Assembly (NCBI RefSeq): GCF_014192095.1
Contig: NZ_JACHXN010000034.1
Location: forward strand, 1 to 42,212
Direction of reading: 5' to 3'
DNA from: Phyllobacterium trifolii
GTDB lineage: Bacteria; Pseudomonadota; Alphaproteobacteria; Rhizobiales; Rhizobiaceae
Length of the DNA stretch: 42,212 bases
Position 1 is the first letter of the stretch. Each line of letters opens with the position of its first letter. Under the pieces are notes generated by a model. That model was given only the letters and a program-made list of their open reading frames with translations, had not been told where the DNA came from and made no database searches. Below, piece after piece: positions 8,267 through 17,356 of this stretch. A program made the translations under genes and the position numbers.

Positions 8267-9393
8267 CGCAAAACTCCCGAATAGAACAGATGATCGAGCG
8301 CAACTGCCGCTCCGCCAATGGCGCCTCCACCAACACCAAGGCTTGATTTTTCGATGCGCAGCGCGTCACGCATGGGCGGCAGCACCCGTGGTAACACACC
8401 ATTTCGAACGCTGTCGACAAAGCTCTGAGGCGCTTCTGCGAGATGTCCGCCGAAGACGATGAGATCCGGATTGAGCAGATTGGTCGCGCTTGCGATAGCC
8501 GTCGTCAAATGGCGGATGGCGGCATCCCAGGCTTCCGGATGTCTTTCCACAGCGGCAAGCAACCGTTTTGGATGAGGCGTGTCGATACCGGCAGCGCGGC
8601 TGAGAGCGCGTTCCGAAAGGAATGTTTCGAGACAGCCTGTACTGCCGCAAGCGCATCGCTCGCCATGTTCGACAACCTGAATGTGACCAAGCTCCATCGC
8701 GCCATAACCGCCTGGACGAAATGGCATTCCGTCAACGACCAACCCGGCGCCCAAGCCGGTGCGCAGATAAATATAGAGGAGGGCGGCGGCGTCGCGTCCG
8801 ATCCCGTGGCGCGATTCTGCCAGAGCCATGGCGCTGACATTATGTTCCACGATCACGGGCATTCGAAGCGCGGCTTCAAGCTCGTCGGCGAAGGCCACGT
8901 CTCTCCAGTCGTAATTGATCGATAGGAGATTGCGGCGCCGCTGCGTGTCCACTGGCCCTGGCACGCCGAGCCCGATTCCGAGAATCCGGGCAGGGTTGGT
9001 ATCTGTCTTCCTGATCAGACCTTCCACCATCGCGACAACTTTTTTAATGACCGTCGCCGGGCTGCTGGTGGCGGTATCGAAATAAAGCGAGGAGAGTGTC
9101 TTTTGCGATGCCCTCAGATTGGTGATCGTGGCCTGAATGGCTCCCGCGCCGATATGCACCCCGATGACGGAATAGGCTTCCGGCACAAGAGCTATGCTGA
9201 CCGCCGGGCGCCCGACCGGCGCTTCGCCAGTCAGATCCTGGCTTAATTCGATCACGCTGCCATTCTTGATGAGTTGAGCCGTAAGATTCGTCAGCGCCGT
9301 CGGCGACAGGGAAGCGCGCCGCGCCAATTCAGCGCGCGACTGTGGACCGTCATCCCTCAGAATGCGAAGAATTGTGCCGTGATGGATTCCCAT
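8263..9393 (-). CDS. ROK-family transcriptional regulator
   Basis: This 376-residue protein has an N-terminal winged helix-turn-helix (about residues 5-60, with [24 protein letters not shown]) and a ROK domain. The ROK part shows [11 protein letters not shown], the [16 protein letters not shown] block and the zinc motif [13 protein letters not shown] regulators respond to sugars or sugar derivatives. ATG 9393 is chosen because TTGGGAGGAAAG lies directly before it; an upstream in-frame TTG at 9405 falls inside the operator. It is the first gene of the importer/sulfatase operon and overlaps the permease gene by 4 bp. A NagC/Mlc-like palindrome directly upstream suggests autoregulation. A ROK regulator with a sulfatase hints at a sulfated sugar-like inducer (inference). 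Confidence 0.9.
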   Translation of the reverse strand: MGIHHGTILRILRDDGPQSRAELARRASLSPTALTNLTAQLIKNGSVIELSQDLTGEAPVGRPAVSIALVPEAYSVIGVHIGAGAIQATITNLRASQKTLSSLYFDTATSSPATVIKKVVAMVEGLIRKTDTNPARILGIGLGVPGPVDTQRRRNLLSINYDWRDVAFADELEAALRMPVIVEHNVSAMALAESRHGIGRDAAALLYIYLRTGLGAGLVVDGMPFRPGGYGAMELGHIQVVEHGERCACGSTGCLETFLSERALSRAAGIDTPHPKRLLAAVERHPEAWDAAIRHLTTAIASATNLLNPDLIVFGGHLAEAPQSFVDSVRNGVLPRVLPPMRDALRIEKSSLGVGGGAIGGAAVALDHLFYSGVLR

Positions 9394-9403
9394 CTTTCCT
9401 CCC

Positions 9404-9444
9404 AATTATTTTCTAATGTTTATAAAATAATTGCCTGCTGTCAA
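9404..9444 (-). promoter_or_regulatory. Promoter with overlapping ROK-type operator
   Basis: On the minus strand a TTGACA -35 box (9444-9439) is followed by an AT-rich stretch with an imperfect -10. Overlying this is the perfect inverted repeat AATTATTTT (9404-9412) and AAAATAATT (9424-9432) with an 11-bp spacer. The TTATTT...AAATAA half-sites resemble the operators known for the ROK regulators NagC and Mlc. The repeat ends one base before the ribosome binding site of the ROK gene, so a bound dimer would block transcription of the whole operon. Confidence 0.65.
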
Positions 9445-9740
9445 GCAAGGCATTTGCTGGCGATGCAGCAACCGGTCCATCTAAGTTGACGGTGCGAACA
9501 GATAGCCGGCCAGAATCCATTTACGGCGAGGCGAGCGTAGCCGTCCGGCCGTCGCTTCTGCCTTAGGCGCTGCCTGCGTCCGCCGCCCGCGCCGAGTTAC
9601 TCGGCGACGGCAAAGATCGCTCCCACGGCGCAAGTAGCATCTGAACGGGCTGCTAGCGGCGTATGTGTTCTCCAGCGGATTGGCTGGCGACTGTTATGCG
9701 GTGTTTATCTTTTCCACATTCTTTTCAAAAGGTCTCGCCG
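9433..9740. other. Divergent intergenic region without a recognisable gene
   Basis: About 300 bp between the minus-strand ROK operon and the plus-strand dehydratase. Apart from the ROK promoter at its left edge and the inverted repeat at its right edge, no coding frame or RNA was recognised. The middle (about 9520-9610) is markedly GC-rich. Confidence 0.5.
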
Positions 9741-9784
9741 ATTATCGATTATCGTTATTGCTATCTTCATCGATAATCGATAAT
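9741..9784. promoter_or_regulatory. Perfect 14-bp inverted repeat upstream of the dehydratase operon
   Basis: ATTATCGATTATCG (9741-9754) and CGATAATCGATAAT (9771-9784) are perfect reverse complements with a 16-bp spacer. Each arm is itself a tandem ATTATCG / CGATAAT heptamer. The right arm contains GATAAT hexamers that resemble a -10 box, and the repeat ends 26 bp before the start codon. It is a strong operator candidate. The GntR-FCD regulator encoded within the following importer operon is the most obvious binder, but that link is inferred. Confidence 0.65.
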
Positions 9785-9810
9785 TAACATCTGAATTTTG
9801 GAGGAGCAGG

Positions 9811-10989
9811 ATGAGCAACAGGCGCGAGCCCCCTAAAACCGGGACAGTCATCGAGAGGGTCGAACTTCGTATCTTCTCATTCCCCATGGAGAACGTTCAG
9901 GCAGGAGTGGATCTGCCCGGAGCAAAATCCAGCAGGACGCGGCTTGCGGTTCGCATAGACACCAAGGACGGTTCCCGAGGAGAGTATATCGGCGGAAACG
10001 ATACGATGTTCGGTCAGGCTCGTCTCGTAGCAAAGGCGTTGCCCGGTTACGGCGCCCTTGAGCGGGAACATTTCTACGAAGAAGTCAAAAGGGACCTCCG
10101 CAAGACCGATCGCATGGGGGTTGGCGTCTTTGACAACGCACTTTGGGATCTTGCGGGAAAGCGTTTCGGCGCTTCCGTAAGCGAGATACTGGGCGGGAGC
10201 CGTGGGCGGTTGCCGGCCTATGCCAGCACCTGGCATGGCGGTGAAGGTGGCGGTCTGGATAGGCCTGAAGACTATTCAAATTTCGCCGAGGAGTGCTACG
10301 AGCTCGGATATCGAGCATTCAAGGTTCACGGTTGGAAAGAAAGCAACCCGCGCTTGGAGGCCGAGAACGTCCGGATGCTTGGAAAGCGCGTGGGTGATCG
10401 CATGGCCCTCATGCTGGATCCAGGATGCCACCTTCGGACCTTCGCCGACGCGCTGGAGGTCGGTCGGGCATGCGACGAGGCAAACTTCTACTGGTACGAG
10501 GATCCTTATAGCGATGGCGGACTGTCCACCCATTCCCACCAGAAGCTGCGGGAAATGATCAAGACGCCTGTCCTGATTGGCGAACATGCTCGCGGACTGG
10601 AACTGGTTGCCAACCTTCTGATATCGGGCGCAACCGATTTCGTGCGCGCCGATCCGGACTTCGACATGGGCATTACAGGGACTATGAAAATTGCGCATCT
10701 GGCCGAAGCCCTTGGGCTCGATATCGAGCTTCACGCACCGGGCCCAGCTCAACGCGCGTGTATGTCAGCAATCCGCAACAGCAATTTCTACGAGACTTCG
10801 ATGGTAGGGCCAAGCCGCGGCTGCTTCACCGGCGACTTCTACACATGCGGTTATAGCGACGCGCTCGATGCAATCGGTAAAGACGGTTGCGTGGCTGTTC
10901 CCGAAAAGCCAGGCCTCGGGGTCGAGTACGACTGGAAATACATCGAGAAGCAGACCCTCGAAGTCTACGAGCATCGTTTCGAGGCGTAA
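9811..10989 (+). CDS. Enolase-superfamily sugar-acid dehydratase (mandelate racemase-like)
   Basis: This 392-residue enolase-superfamily protein probably abstracts a proton alpha to a carboxylate and eliminates water from a sugar acid or similar substrate. Visible active-site elements, in barrel order, are K171-x-H173 (FKVHGW), D203 (MLDPG), E230 (YWYEDP), E258 (LIGEHARG) and H308 (ELHAPG). The three acidic metal ligands are complete. The K-x-H pair and the later histidine fit a mandelate-racemase-like arrangement; the exact substrate cannot be assigned. GGAGGAGC precedes ATG 9811. A large inverted repeat lies upstream and a terminator follows, so it can be an independent transcript in front of the importer operon that may supply its substrate. 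Confidence 0.85.
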   Translation: MSNRREPPKTGTVIERVELRIFSFPMENVQAGVDLPGAKSSRTRLAVRIDTKDGSRGEYIGGNDTMFGQARLVAKALPGYGALEREHFYEEVKRDLRKTDRMGVGVFDNALWDLAGKRFGASVSEILGGSRGRLPAYASTWHGGEGGGLDRPEDYSNFAEECYELGYRAFKVHGWKESNPRLEAENVRMLGKRVGDRMALMLDPGCHLRTFADALEVGRACDEANFYWYEDPYSDGGLSTHSHQKLREMIKTPVLIGEHARGLELVANLLISGATDFVRADPDFDMGITGTMKIAHLAEALGLDIELHAPGPAQRACMSAIRNSNFYETSMVGPSRGCFTGDFYTCGYSDALDAIGKDGCVAVPEKPGLGVEYDWKYIEKQTLEVYEHRFEA

Positions 10990-10997
10990 CTGAATTT

Positions 10998-11032
10998 CCG
11001 ACCGCTCACGCAGGGTTGAGCGGCCGGTTTTT
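10998..11032 (+). terminator. Intrinsic terminator after the dehydratase gene
   Basis: CCGACCGCTCA and TGAGCGGCCGG pair along 11 positions with one A-C mismatch and are followed by TTTTT. It lies 9 bp after the stop codon, so the dehydratase can end as its own transcript, with read-through giving lower importer levels. Confidence 0.75.
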
Positions 11033-11078
11033 CGGGAAATTTAGAATTTAATCGAGCACACTCTTGGGAGGGAGTCGC

Positions 11079-12686
11079 ATGAGCAAGTTGAGACGCCGTG
11101 AATTTTTGATGGCGGGTGTGGCAGCCGCAGCGATCGCGGGATTGCCGAAGATGGCCCGAGCGCAGGCGACACGTTCCTTGCGGATTGGAATGTCTGCAAC
11201 CAACGTCAACTCTTTGGATCCGCGAAGGAGTGTGCAGAACGCTGACAATTTCGTTCAACGGCAGATATATGATTCCCTGCTGGATCCGCCATATGGGACC
11301 TTCGACCTCGACTATGCCGATGTTGTCACCGAGCTTGCGGAATCCTGGCAGGTCTCGCCTGACAGCAAAACTTGGACAGTCAAGTTGAAGCAAGGCGTCC
11401 AGTTTCAGAAAGACGCGGGGGAACTGACCTCGGAAGACGTCAAGTTCACCTATGACACGATCATGGATAAGACGACCGGATCGACGCAACGGGTGTACAT
11501 TACGGATCTCGAATCCGTTGAAGCTGTCGATAAATACCAGGTCAAGTTCCACCTCAACAAGCCGAACCCGAATTTCCACGCATCCGGCCTGATCTCGATC
11601 ATAGGTTCGATCGTGCCAAAAAGCGTGGCGGGCACTATGACCATGGAACAATATGCGCGTCAGCCGGTCGGAACCGGCCCATATGAAGTTGCCGGCACCG
11701 TTTCCGGCGGCGGCGTCACTCTCAAGGCGTTCGAGAAGTATCATGGCAAAAAGCCCGAGATCGATACGGTCGAGTTCAGATACATGGCCGATCCGACGGC
11801 TCGAACTCTCGCTTTGCTGAAAGGCGATCTCGACATCATCGAAGGCGCGCGTCTTCCTGGCTGGGTGGGCCAGCTGAAGCAGCAGATGCCTAACGTTGTC
11901 ATCGACCAGACGCGTCCCGGCAGTATCAATACCTTGTACTTCAACATGAGTATGAAGCCCTTTGACGATATCCGGGTGCGTAAGGCGCTGCGTTACGGCA
12001 TCGATAGGAACACAATCATCACGGCATTCGGTGGAATAGCGGGGCCGGCATGGGGGATCAATCCGCCGGAATTCCCGGGCGGCTTCAAGGAAACCGAACT
12101 CCCCGAAGAACTTCGCTACAACTACGATCCCGAGAAAGCCAAAGCCTTGCTGGCGGAAGCGGGCCACGGCGATGGCCTTAAGTTCGAGATCATCATGACG
12201 CAGAGAGAGGATTATGCTTCGATCATGCTCATGGTGCAGGACATGTGGCGGGAAATCGGCGTCGATATGACGATCCGCACAATCGATCATACGACATACC
12301 ATGCCGAAAAGGACAAAAACGTCAACGCGATCGTCCTGCAGTCTTCGACATTCGCTCCGGTCTCAACGCAGATTCCGGTGACGTATTACCGAAGCGGTGC
12401 CGAGGTCAAATCGGATGGAAGCGGCGACCAAAACTATAGCCACTATGGCGCTATAGGTGGGCCCGGAGTTGACGATCTGCTGGATCAGGCCCTCGCAGAA
12501 GGCGACTTGGCCAAACGGCAGGAAATCGTGCGTCAGGCAGAGCTGAAAATCCTTGCGGACATGCCCGCCTTTACGATCTGCACGTTGTCCTTCGTCTACG
12601 CCCGGAACCCACGTCTCGACCTGGGATTTGACGTCAAAGCCGGCTATGCGCGCTACCGGCTTGGCGGCGCAAAATTCACGTCCTAA
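11079..12686 (+). CDS. Dipeptide/oligopeptide-type ABC substrate-binding protein (SBP family 5)
   Basis: This 535-residue periplasmic binding protein has a Tat-type signal (KLRRREFLMAGVAAAAIAG). It shows the DppA/OppA-family blocks: LRIGMSATNVNSLDPRR, an ELAESWQVSPDSKTWTVKLK segment and the RVRKALRYGIDRNTI block. This family binds peptides and also opines, glycosides and sugar acids. ATG 11079 is used because GGGAGGG sits just before it; a TTG at 11064 is in frame but overlaps that site. It heads an operon with two permeases, a GntR regulator and a fused ATPase. The preceding enolase-family dehydratase suggests a non-peptide ligand (inference). Confidence 0.88.
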   Translation: MSKLRRREFLMAGVAAAAIAGLPKMARAQATRSLRIGMSATNVNSLDPRRSVQNADNFVQRQIYDSLLDPPYGTFDLDYADVVTELAESWQVSPDSKTWTVKLKQGVQFQKDAGELTSEDVKFTYDTIMDKTTGSTQRVYITDLESVEAVDKYQVKFHLNKPNPNFHASGLISIIGSIVPKSVAGTMTMEQYARQPVGTGPYEVAGTVSGGGVTLKAFEKYHGKKPEIDTVEFRYMADPTARTLALLKGDLDIIEGARLPGWVGQLKQQMPNVVIDQTRPGSINTLYFNMSMKPFDDIRVRKALRYGIDRNTIITAFGGIAGPAWGINPPEFPGGFKETELPEELRYNYDPEKAKALLAEAGHGDGLKFEIIMTQREDYASIMLMVQDMWREIGVDMTIRTIDHTTYHAEKDKNVNAIVLQSSTFAPVSTQIPVTYYRSGAEVKSDGSGDQNYSHYGAIGGPGVDDLLDQALAEGDLAKRQEIVRQAELKILADMPAFTICTLSFVYARNPRLDLGFDVKAGYARYRLGGAKFTS

Positions 12687-12695
12687 CCTGGGTCT

Positions 12696-12720
12696 GGCAT
12701 CGGCGCATCGTGCCGTTGCC
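12696..12720 (+). promoter_or_regulatory. Intercistronic hairpin after the binding-protein gene
   Basis: GGCATCGGC and GCCGTTGCC form a 9-position stem with one T-T mismatch and a 7-nt loop. It lies 9 bp after the binding-protein stop codon and before the first permease. No T-run follows. Confidence 0.45.
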
Positions 12721-12752
12721 CCCTCGATCGCCGGTGGAAAGTGAGACCAAAA

Positions 12753-13685
12753 ATGCTTCTCAATCGTTTAGTCGATTCCGTCATAACCGTTATTCTGGTG
12801 GTGACGCTTGTTTTTGTCGCTATGAGGATCCTCCCAGGCGATCCGGCAGTTGCGGCACTCGGTGATTCCGCAACCGCCGAGCAGCTCGCGAGCTTCCGAG
12901 AGCGTATGGGGCTTAACGTGCCGCTCTGGCACCAATACCTGGATTTTCTCGTCAATATCGTCACGCTGAATTTCGGAACGTCAATGATAACCGGCGAAAA
13001 CATCTCTGCAATGCTCTTGGCCAATCTTCCTTACACGGTCGAATTGACAGTCGCCGCCATGATCATCGGAATGATCATCGGCGTCCCGATCGGCGTGCTG
13101 TCGGCCGTCAAGCGCGGGTCATTTCCTGACTATATTGCGCGCATCATCGCACTCGCCGGTTTCTGCATTCCTGATTTCTTTCTCGGTGCACTCATTCTGA
13201 TCGTGTTCGGTCTAAAACTCGACCTGTTTCCCGTGACTGGCGGCGGCACTGATTTTCCCAGTCGCATGCAGCATCTTGTGCTTCCAGCCATGACACTTGG
13301 TCTCGTTATGGCCGCCTTCACCAGCCGGCTGACCCGTTCTGCCTTGCTTGAAGTCTTGAAGCGCGACTACATCCGCACCGCTCGTGCGAAAGGGGTGACG
13401 GAACGCTGGGTCATCTACAAGCATGCGCTGCGAAATGCGTTGATCCCGGTCGTCACCGGCTTTGGCATCTACATTCTCACCATGCTGTCGGGTTCGATCG
13501 CTATCGAATTGATCTTTGCTCGGCCAGGCGTGGGGAGTGTTTTGATCAATGGCATCAACTCTCGAGATTACCCCATGGTACAGGCCGGGCTGCTGGTGTT
13601 TGCACTGTTCGTGGTGGTGGTGAATATAGCCATGGATCTGCTCTACGTTCTGATTGACCCGCGACTGAGAAGAGCAGCCAGATGA
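12753..13685 (+). CDS. ABC importer permease, DppB/OppB-like
   Basis: This 310-residue inner-membrane permease has six predicted membrane segments and the N-terminal MLLNRLVDSV...VFVAMRILPGDPA pattern typical of DppB. The cytoplasmic coupling loop reads RDYIRTARAKGVTERWVIYKHALRNALIPV. An in-frame GTG at 12741 is an alternative start with a comparably weak ribosome site. It overlaps the second permease gene by 4 bp (ATGA). Confidence 0.9.
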   Translation: MLLNRLVDSVITVILVVTLVFVAMRILPGDPAVAALGDSATAEQLASFRERMGLNVPLWHQYLDFLVNIVTLNFGTSMITGENISAMLLANLPYTVELTVAAMIIGMIIGVPIGVLSAVKRGSFPDYIARIIALAGFCIPDFFLGALILIVFGLKLDLFPVTGGGTDFPSRMQHLVLPAMTLGLVMAAFTSRLTRSALLEVLKRDYIRTARAKGVTERWVIYKHALRNALIPVVTGFGIYILTMLSGSIAIELIFARPGVGSVLINGINSRDYPMVQAGLLVFALFVVVVNIAMDLLYVLIDPRLRRAAR

Positions 13686-14569
13686 CTGTCACCGAGAATA
13701 TTATTCCAGACACCCCGGCGGTCGAGGAAAAGTCTGAACGTGCGGGCTTTTGGTCGACGCTTTTTAGTAGCCGAATGACGGTTGTTTGTTTGTGCGTCAT
13801 TGGCATTTTTGCCGCGATAGCGGCATTTGCGCCATGGTTTGCGCCTTATGATCCGCTGAAGCAAAACTTTCTTGCTATGAGCAAGGGACCGAGTGCGGCG
13901 CATTGGTTCGGAACTGACAGATACGGCCGAGATATCCTCTCAAGGACGATTTATGGAGCACGCCCGTCACTTGCTCTCGGCGTCATGGCACCCGTTCTTG
14001 CCGGGATCGTCGGGACGGTCGTTGGCATGCTTGCCGGTTATTTCGGTGGGTGGATAGACCGAATTGTCAGCAGGCTATGCGATGTTTTGATGGCGTTTCC
14101 ATCACTGCTGATCGGCATCATGATATCGGCGGCGCTCGGCCCTGGTTTCACCAATCTCATCGTTGCGATCGCGTTCGCTTTCCTGCCACGGTTCGTCCGC
14201 GTGGCGCGTGCGTCGACGATGAGCATCACCGCAGAGCCCTATATCGACGCAGCCGTCGCATCGGGGCAGTCATGGATGCGCATCCTCTGGAAGCAGATCC
14301 TGCCGAATATTTCCGGACCGCTCGTCGTCGTCGCGACCCTTTGGGTGGCGACCGCGATCAGGATCGAGGCAAGTTTGAGCTTTCTCGGTCTCGGCACGCA
14401 GCCGCCGGCCGCCAGTTGGGGCAACCTCATTCGCGATGGGTTAACAGAGATGCTGGTCTCACCGTGGTCGGTTATTACCGCCGGCTTTGCGGTAACGCTC
14501 TGCGTTCTTGCCTTCAATATCGTTGGAGATGCCGTTCGCGACGTTCTCGATCCTGAGTCTCGAGACTGA
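13682..14569 (+). CDS. ABC importer permease, DppC/OppC-like
   Basis: This 295-residue permease pairs with the preceding DppB-like protein. It has the N-terminal OppC-type membrane segment and the block HWFGTDRYGRDILSRTIYGARPSL. The coupling loop is ASTMSITAEPYIDAAVASGQSWMRILWKQILPNI and the C-terminal sequence SFLGLGTQPPAASWGNLIRDG is typical of DppC. Translationally coupled to the upstream gene through a 4-bp overlap. Confidence 0.92.
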   Translation: MTVTENIIPDTPAVEEKSERAGFWSTLFSSRMTVVCLCVIGIFAAIAAFAPWFAPYDPLKQNFLAMSKGPSAAHWFGTDRYGRDILSRTIYGARPSLALGVMAPVLAGIVGTVVGMLAGYFGGWIDRIVSRLCDVLMAFPSLLIGIMISAALGPGFTNLIVAIAFAFLPRFVRVARASTMSITAEPYIDAAVASGQSWMRILWKQILPNISGPLVVVATLWVATAIRIEASLSFLGLGTQPPAASWGNLIRDGLTEMLVSPWSVITAGFAVTLCVLAFNIVGDAVRDVLDPESRD

Positions 14570-14611
14570 TATGACGGGTGCTGCGAGACGAGGCCAGAGA
14601 GGACGGATAGC

Positions 14612-15352
14612 ATGAACGGGCTGGGGGAATTGGGAAAAGGCAGGAAGTCAATTGGCGTTCCGAACTATCAGCGGGTCGCGTTGGCGATCAGGCAGGCTGT
14701 CGTAAACGGCGAATTGGACGATGGCCAGCGCATTACGACGATGGAGCTTGCTGAGCAATATGGCCTCAGCCTTGCTCCTATACGGGAAGCGTTGCTTCAA
14801 CTCGCCGCTGAAGGGTTGATCGCGATACATCCGAAGCGGGGAGCTGTGGTCCGTGCGGTTACACCGGAATTTCTTTTTGACATTTACGAAGTCCGGCTTG
14901 GGTTGATTCCTTATCTGGAAGGTGAACGCGCTGCACTCGCGACAGAACGCGACATATCCCGCATGGTTCAAGCCGAAAAGCTTTATGAACAGGCGGTTGC
15001 GGAGGGTAACATTGAAGAGATTATCGAATATAACAGCGTCTTTCACCAAGCAGCCAAAAGCATCAGGGTGAACTTCGAAGCTGATCAGATCCTGGGGCGA
15101 CATCATCTTCTCACCCAGGCGCTCAGGCGCAGATACGGGTTTAGCGATCTGAGAAAGCCGCGCGCCATCGAGGAGCATAACCGATTGATTGATGCCTACC
15201 GGCGTGGTTCGAAGACCGACGCGAGAGATGTGAGCAGATCACATCTGCAAAATGCTTTCGAGGATTTGCTCTCGATTATGCAAACCCATCAGACGCCTTC
15301 GAAAGAACCCGAACGCATTTCGTCTTCAATCGGATATCGGGAGGAGCAATGA
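14612..15352 (+). CDS. GntR-family (FCD subgroup) transcriptional regulator
   Basis: This 246-residue regulator has an N-terminal winged helix ([23 protein letters not shown], then [28 protein letters not shown]) and an all-helical FCD ligand domain (about residues 90-225). FCD regulators sense carboxylates such as sugar acids, and metal-binding residues are usual in this domain. Its gene lies inside the importer operon, 42 bp after the second permease, and overlaps the ATPase gene by 4 bases (ATGATG start over the TGA stop), so it is made together with the transporter. The inverted repeat at 9741-9784 is a candidate operator. Confidence 0.9.
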   Translation: MNGLGELGKGRKSIGVPNYQRVALAIRQAVVNGELDDGQRITTMELAEQYGLSLAPIREALLQLAAEGLIAIHPKRGAVVRAVTPEFLFDIYEVRLGLIPYLEGERAALATERDISRMVQAEKLYEQAVAEGNIEEIIEYNSVFHQAAKSIRVNFEADQILGRHHLLTQALRRRYGFSDLRKPRAIEEHNRLIDAYRRGSKTDARDVSRSHLQNAFEDLLSIMQTHQTPSKEPERISSSIGYREEQ

Positions 15353-17157
15353 TGACGCAGCCTGTTCTGGAAGTGAATAATCTCACCACGTCGTTTCTGA
15401 TAAACGGACGTTGGAAGACGGTGGTTCACGATGTTTCGTTTGCAATCGCGCCAAGGGAAACTCTTGCCATCGTCGGCGAATCCGGCTCAGGAAAAAGCGT
15501 AACTGCCTTGTCCATCATGGGGCTCAATGCGGCTGGGCGCAGTCGCGTTGGCGGCAGCGTCAAGTTGCAAGGCAAAGAACTGCTCGATCTGCCGCAGGAG
15601 GCCATGCGCCGTATTCGCGGGAACGAGATCGCAATGATCTTTCAGGAGCCGATGACCTGTCTCAATCCCGTTCTTACGATCGGCTCGCAGATCGCCGAGT
15701 CTCTCATTTTGCATAGAGGTATTTCTCGGCGAGAGGCCGAAATGGAGACCGTCCGGCTGCTTGAAAAGGTTCGCATTCCCTCCGCAAAAGCGCGCTTCGA
15801 CGAATATCCGCATGGCTTCTCGGGCGGTATGCGGCAAAGAGTCATGATCGCGATGGCGCTGGCCTGCCGGCCGAAGCTGTTGATTGCGGATGAACCGACC
15901 ACGGCGCTTGATGTCACCATCCAGGCGCAGATCCTCGACCTGATCAAGACGCTTCAGAACGAAGAGGGCATGGCTGTTCTCTTCATCACGCACGATATGG
16001 GCGTCGTTGCCGAGATTGCGGATCGAACTGTCGTTATGTATCGGGGCGATACTGTTGAAACGGGCCCGACGGCGCAGATTTTCGCTGCTCCGAAGAATGC
16101 GTATACACGCACGCTGCTGGCTGCTGTGCCCCGGCTGGGCTCGCTGGCTGGAATCAGCATGCCAATCCGCTTTCCGGATATCGATCGGGAAACGGGTTTG
16201 CCCGAAAAGGCGACACAAGGAGTTGATACCGTCTCGCGGGGCGGCAAGCCTGTTCTAGAGGTCAAAGGGCTTACAACTCGCTTCGACATCCAGGGCGGAA
16301 TGTTTCGGGGTATCAAAGGGCGAATTCATGCTGTCCAGGATCTGTCCTTTGCGATCATGCCTGGGGAAACGCTAGCACTCGTCGGGGAGTCCGGTTGCGG
16401 CAAATCGACGACCGGGCGCTGCATCATGCGCTTGACGACGGCATTGAGCGGCTCTGTCGAGTTGGATGGCGTGGACTTGCTATCACTGGATAGCCGCAAA
16501 TTGCGTGAACAACGCAAGGGCATCCAGATGATATTCCAGGACCCCTACGCGAGCCTCAACCCTCGCATGACGGTCGGCGAGGCCATAGCCGAGCCGATGG
16601 TCGTCAATGGACTGCAGACGCCCGCCCAAGCCAACGCGAAGGTCGCCGATCTTCTTCAACGCGTCGGACTTCAGGCCGAAATGGCCAAGCGGTACCCCCA
16701 TGAATTTTCCGGCGGCCAAAGACAGCGCGTCTGCATTGCGCGGGCGCTTGCTGTCGCGCCGCGCGTGATCGTGGCGGATGAATCAGTTTCGGCGCTTGAT
16801 GTTTCCGTGAAGGCTCAGGTCGTCAACCTGATGATGGAGCTGCAGGAAAAGCTCAAACTCGCCTACTTGTTCATTTCGCATGATATGGCAGTCGTCGAGC
16901 GCATCAGTCACCGCGTCGCGGTCATGTATCTGGGAGAGATCGTTGAAATCGGGCCGCGGGAAGAAATCTTCGGCAACCCGCAGCATCCCTATACCAAGAA
17001 GCTGCTCGCCGCGGTTCCGGTAGCGGACCCCGCTCAACGGCATCGGGTCCGCGCCATCTCCAATGATGAAATCATAAGCCCGATCCGGCCTGTCGGTTAT
17101 ACGCCTCCCGCAAGGCAGTACCAGCAGGTTTCGCCAGGCCACTCATTTATGATCTAG
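15349..17157 (+). CDS. Fused double ATPase of a dipeptide/oligopeptide-type ABC importer (DppD-DppF fusion)
   Basis: This 602-residue protein holds two complete ABC ATPase domains in tandem. The first has Walker A GESGSGKS (about residue 44), signature FSGGMRQR and Walker [13 protein letters not shown]. The second has GESGCGKST (about residue 345), signature FSGGQRQR and [12 protein letters not shown]. The second Walker B ends in ES where EP is usual. Each half is followed by a short HPYT/NAYT tail; the cysteine cluster often seen in the C-terminal oligopeptide extension is absent. It is the last gene of the importer operon and its start overlaps the GntR gene. Confidence 0.93.
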   Translation: MMTQPVLEVNNLTTSFLINGRWKTVVHDVSFAIAPRETLAIVGESGSGKSVTALSIMGLNAAGRSRVGGSVKLQGKELLDLPQEAMRRIRGNEIAMIFQEPMTCLNPVLTIGSQIAESLILHRGISRREAEMETVRLLEKVRIPSAKARFDEYPHGFSGGMRQRVMIAMALACRPKLLIADEPTTALDVTIQAQILDLIKTLQNEEGMAVLFITHDMGVVAEIADRTVVMYRGDTVETGPTAQIFAAPKNAYTRTLLAAVPRLGSLAGISMPIRFPDIDRETGLPEKATQGVDTVSRGGKPVLEVKGLTTRFDIQGGMFRGIKGRIHAVQDLSFAIMPGETLALVGESGCGKSTTGRCIMRLTTALSGSVELDGVDLLSLDSRKLREQRKGIQMIFQDPYASLNPRMTVGEAIAEPMVVNGLQTPAQANAKVADLLQRVGLQAEMAKRYPHEFSGGQRQRVCIARALAVAPRVIVADESVSALDVSVKAQVVNLMMELQEKLKLAYLFISHDMAVVERISHRVAVMYLGEIVEIGPREEIFGNPQHPYTKKLLAAVPVADPAQRHRVRAISNDEIISPIRPVGYTPPARQYQQVSPGHSFMI

Positions 17158-17356
17158 GAAAGGCCTTTTCGAAGTCCTTGCAGGATTGGCCTTGAGCTTT
17201 TCCACGATGCCTTGCCTTCGGAATCCAACGAAGAGTCGAATTCCAGGTCGACGTTGTCGCGCGGCACTTAAACGGAGTCTTCCTATTCGGCGTGTTGAAG
17301 CATCTTCGGTCTGTTGACACTGGAGATCCAGGCGGTTTGAAAGCCGGCGTCGGCAA

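Noticed and set aside
10965..12302. Long minus-strand open frame (445 codons) opposite the binding-protein gene
   Set aside because: It lies wholly antisense to a well-supported SBP family 5 gene, and its translation shows no family features. GC-rich third positions commonly keep the opposite strand open.
17158..17356. Possible short gene between the importer ATPase and the alpha/beta hydrolase
   Set aside because: Frames are short, broken and without family features; no convincing terminator was seen either.
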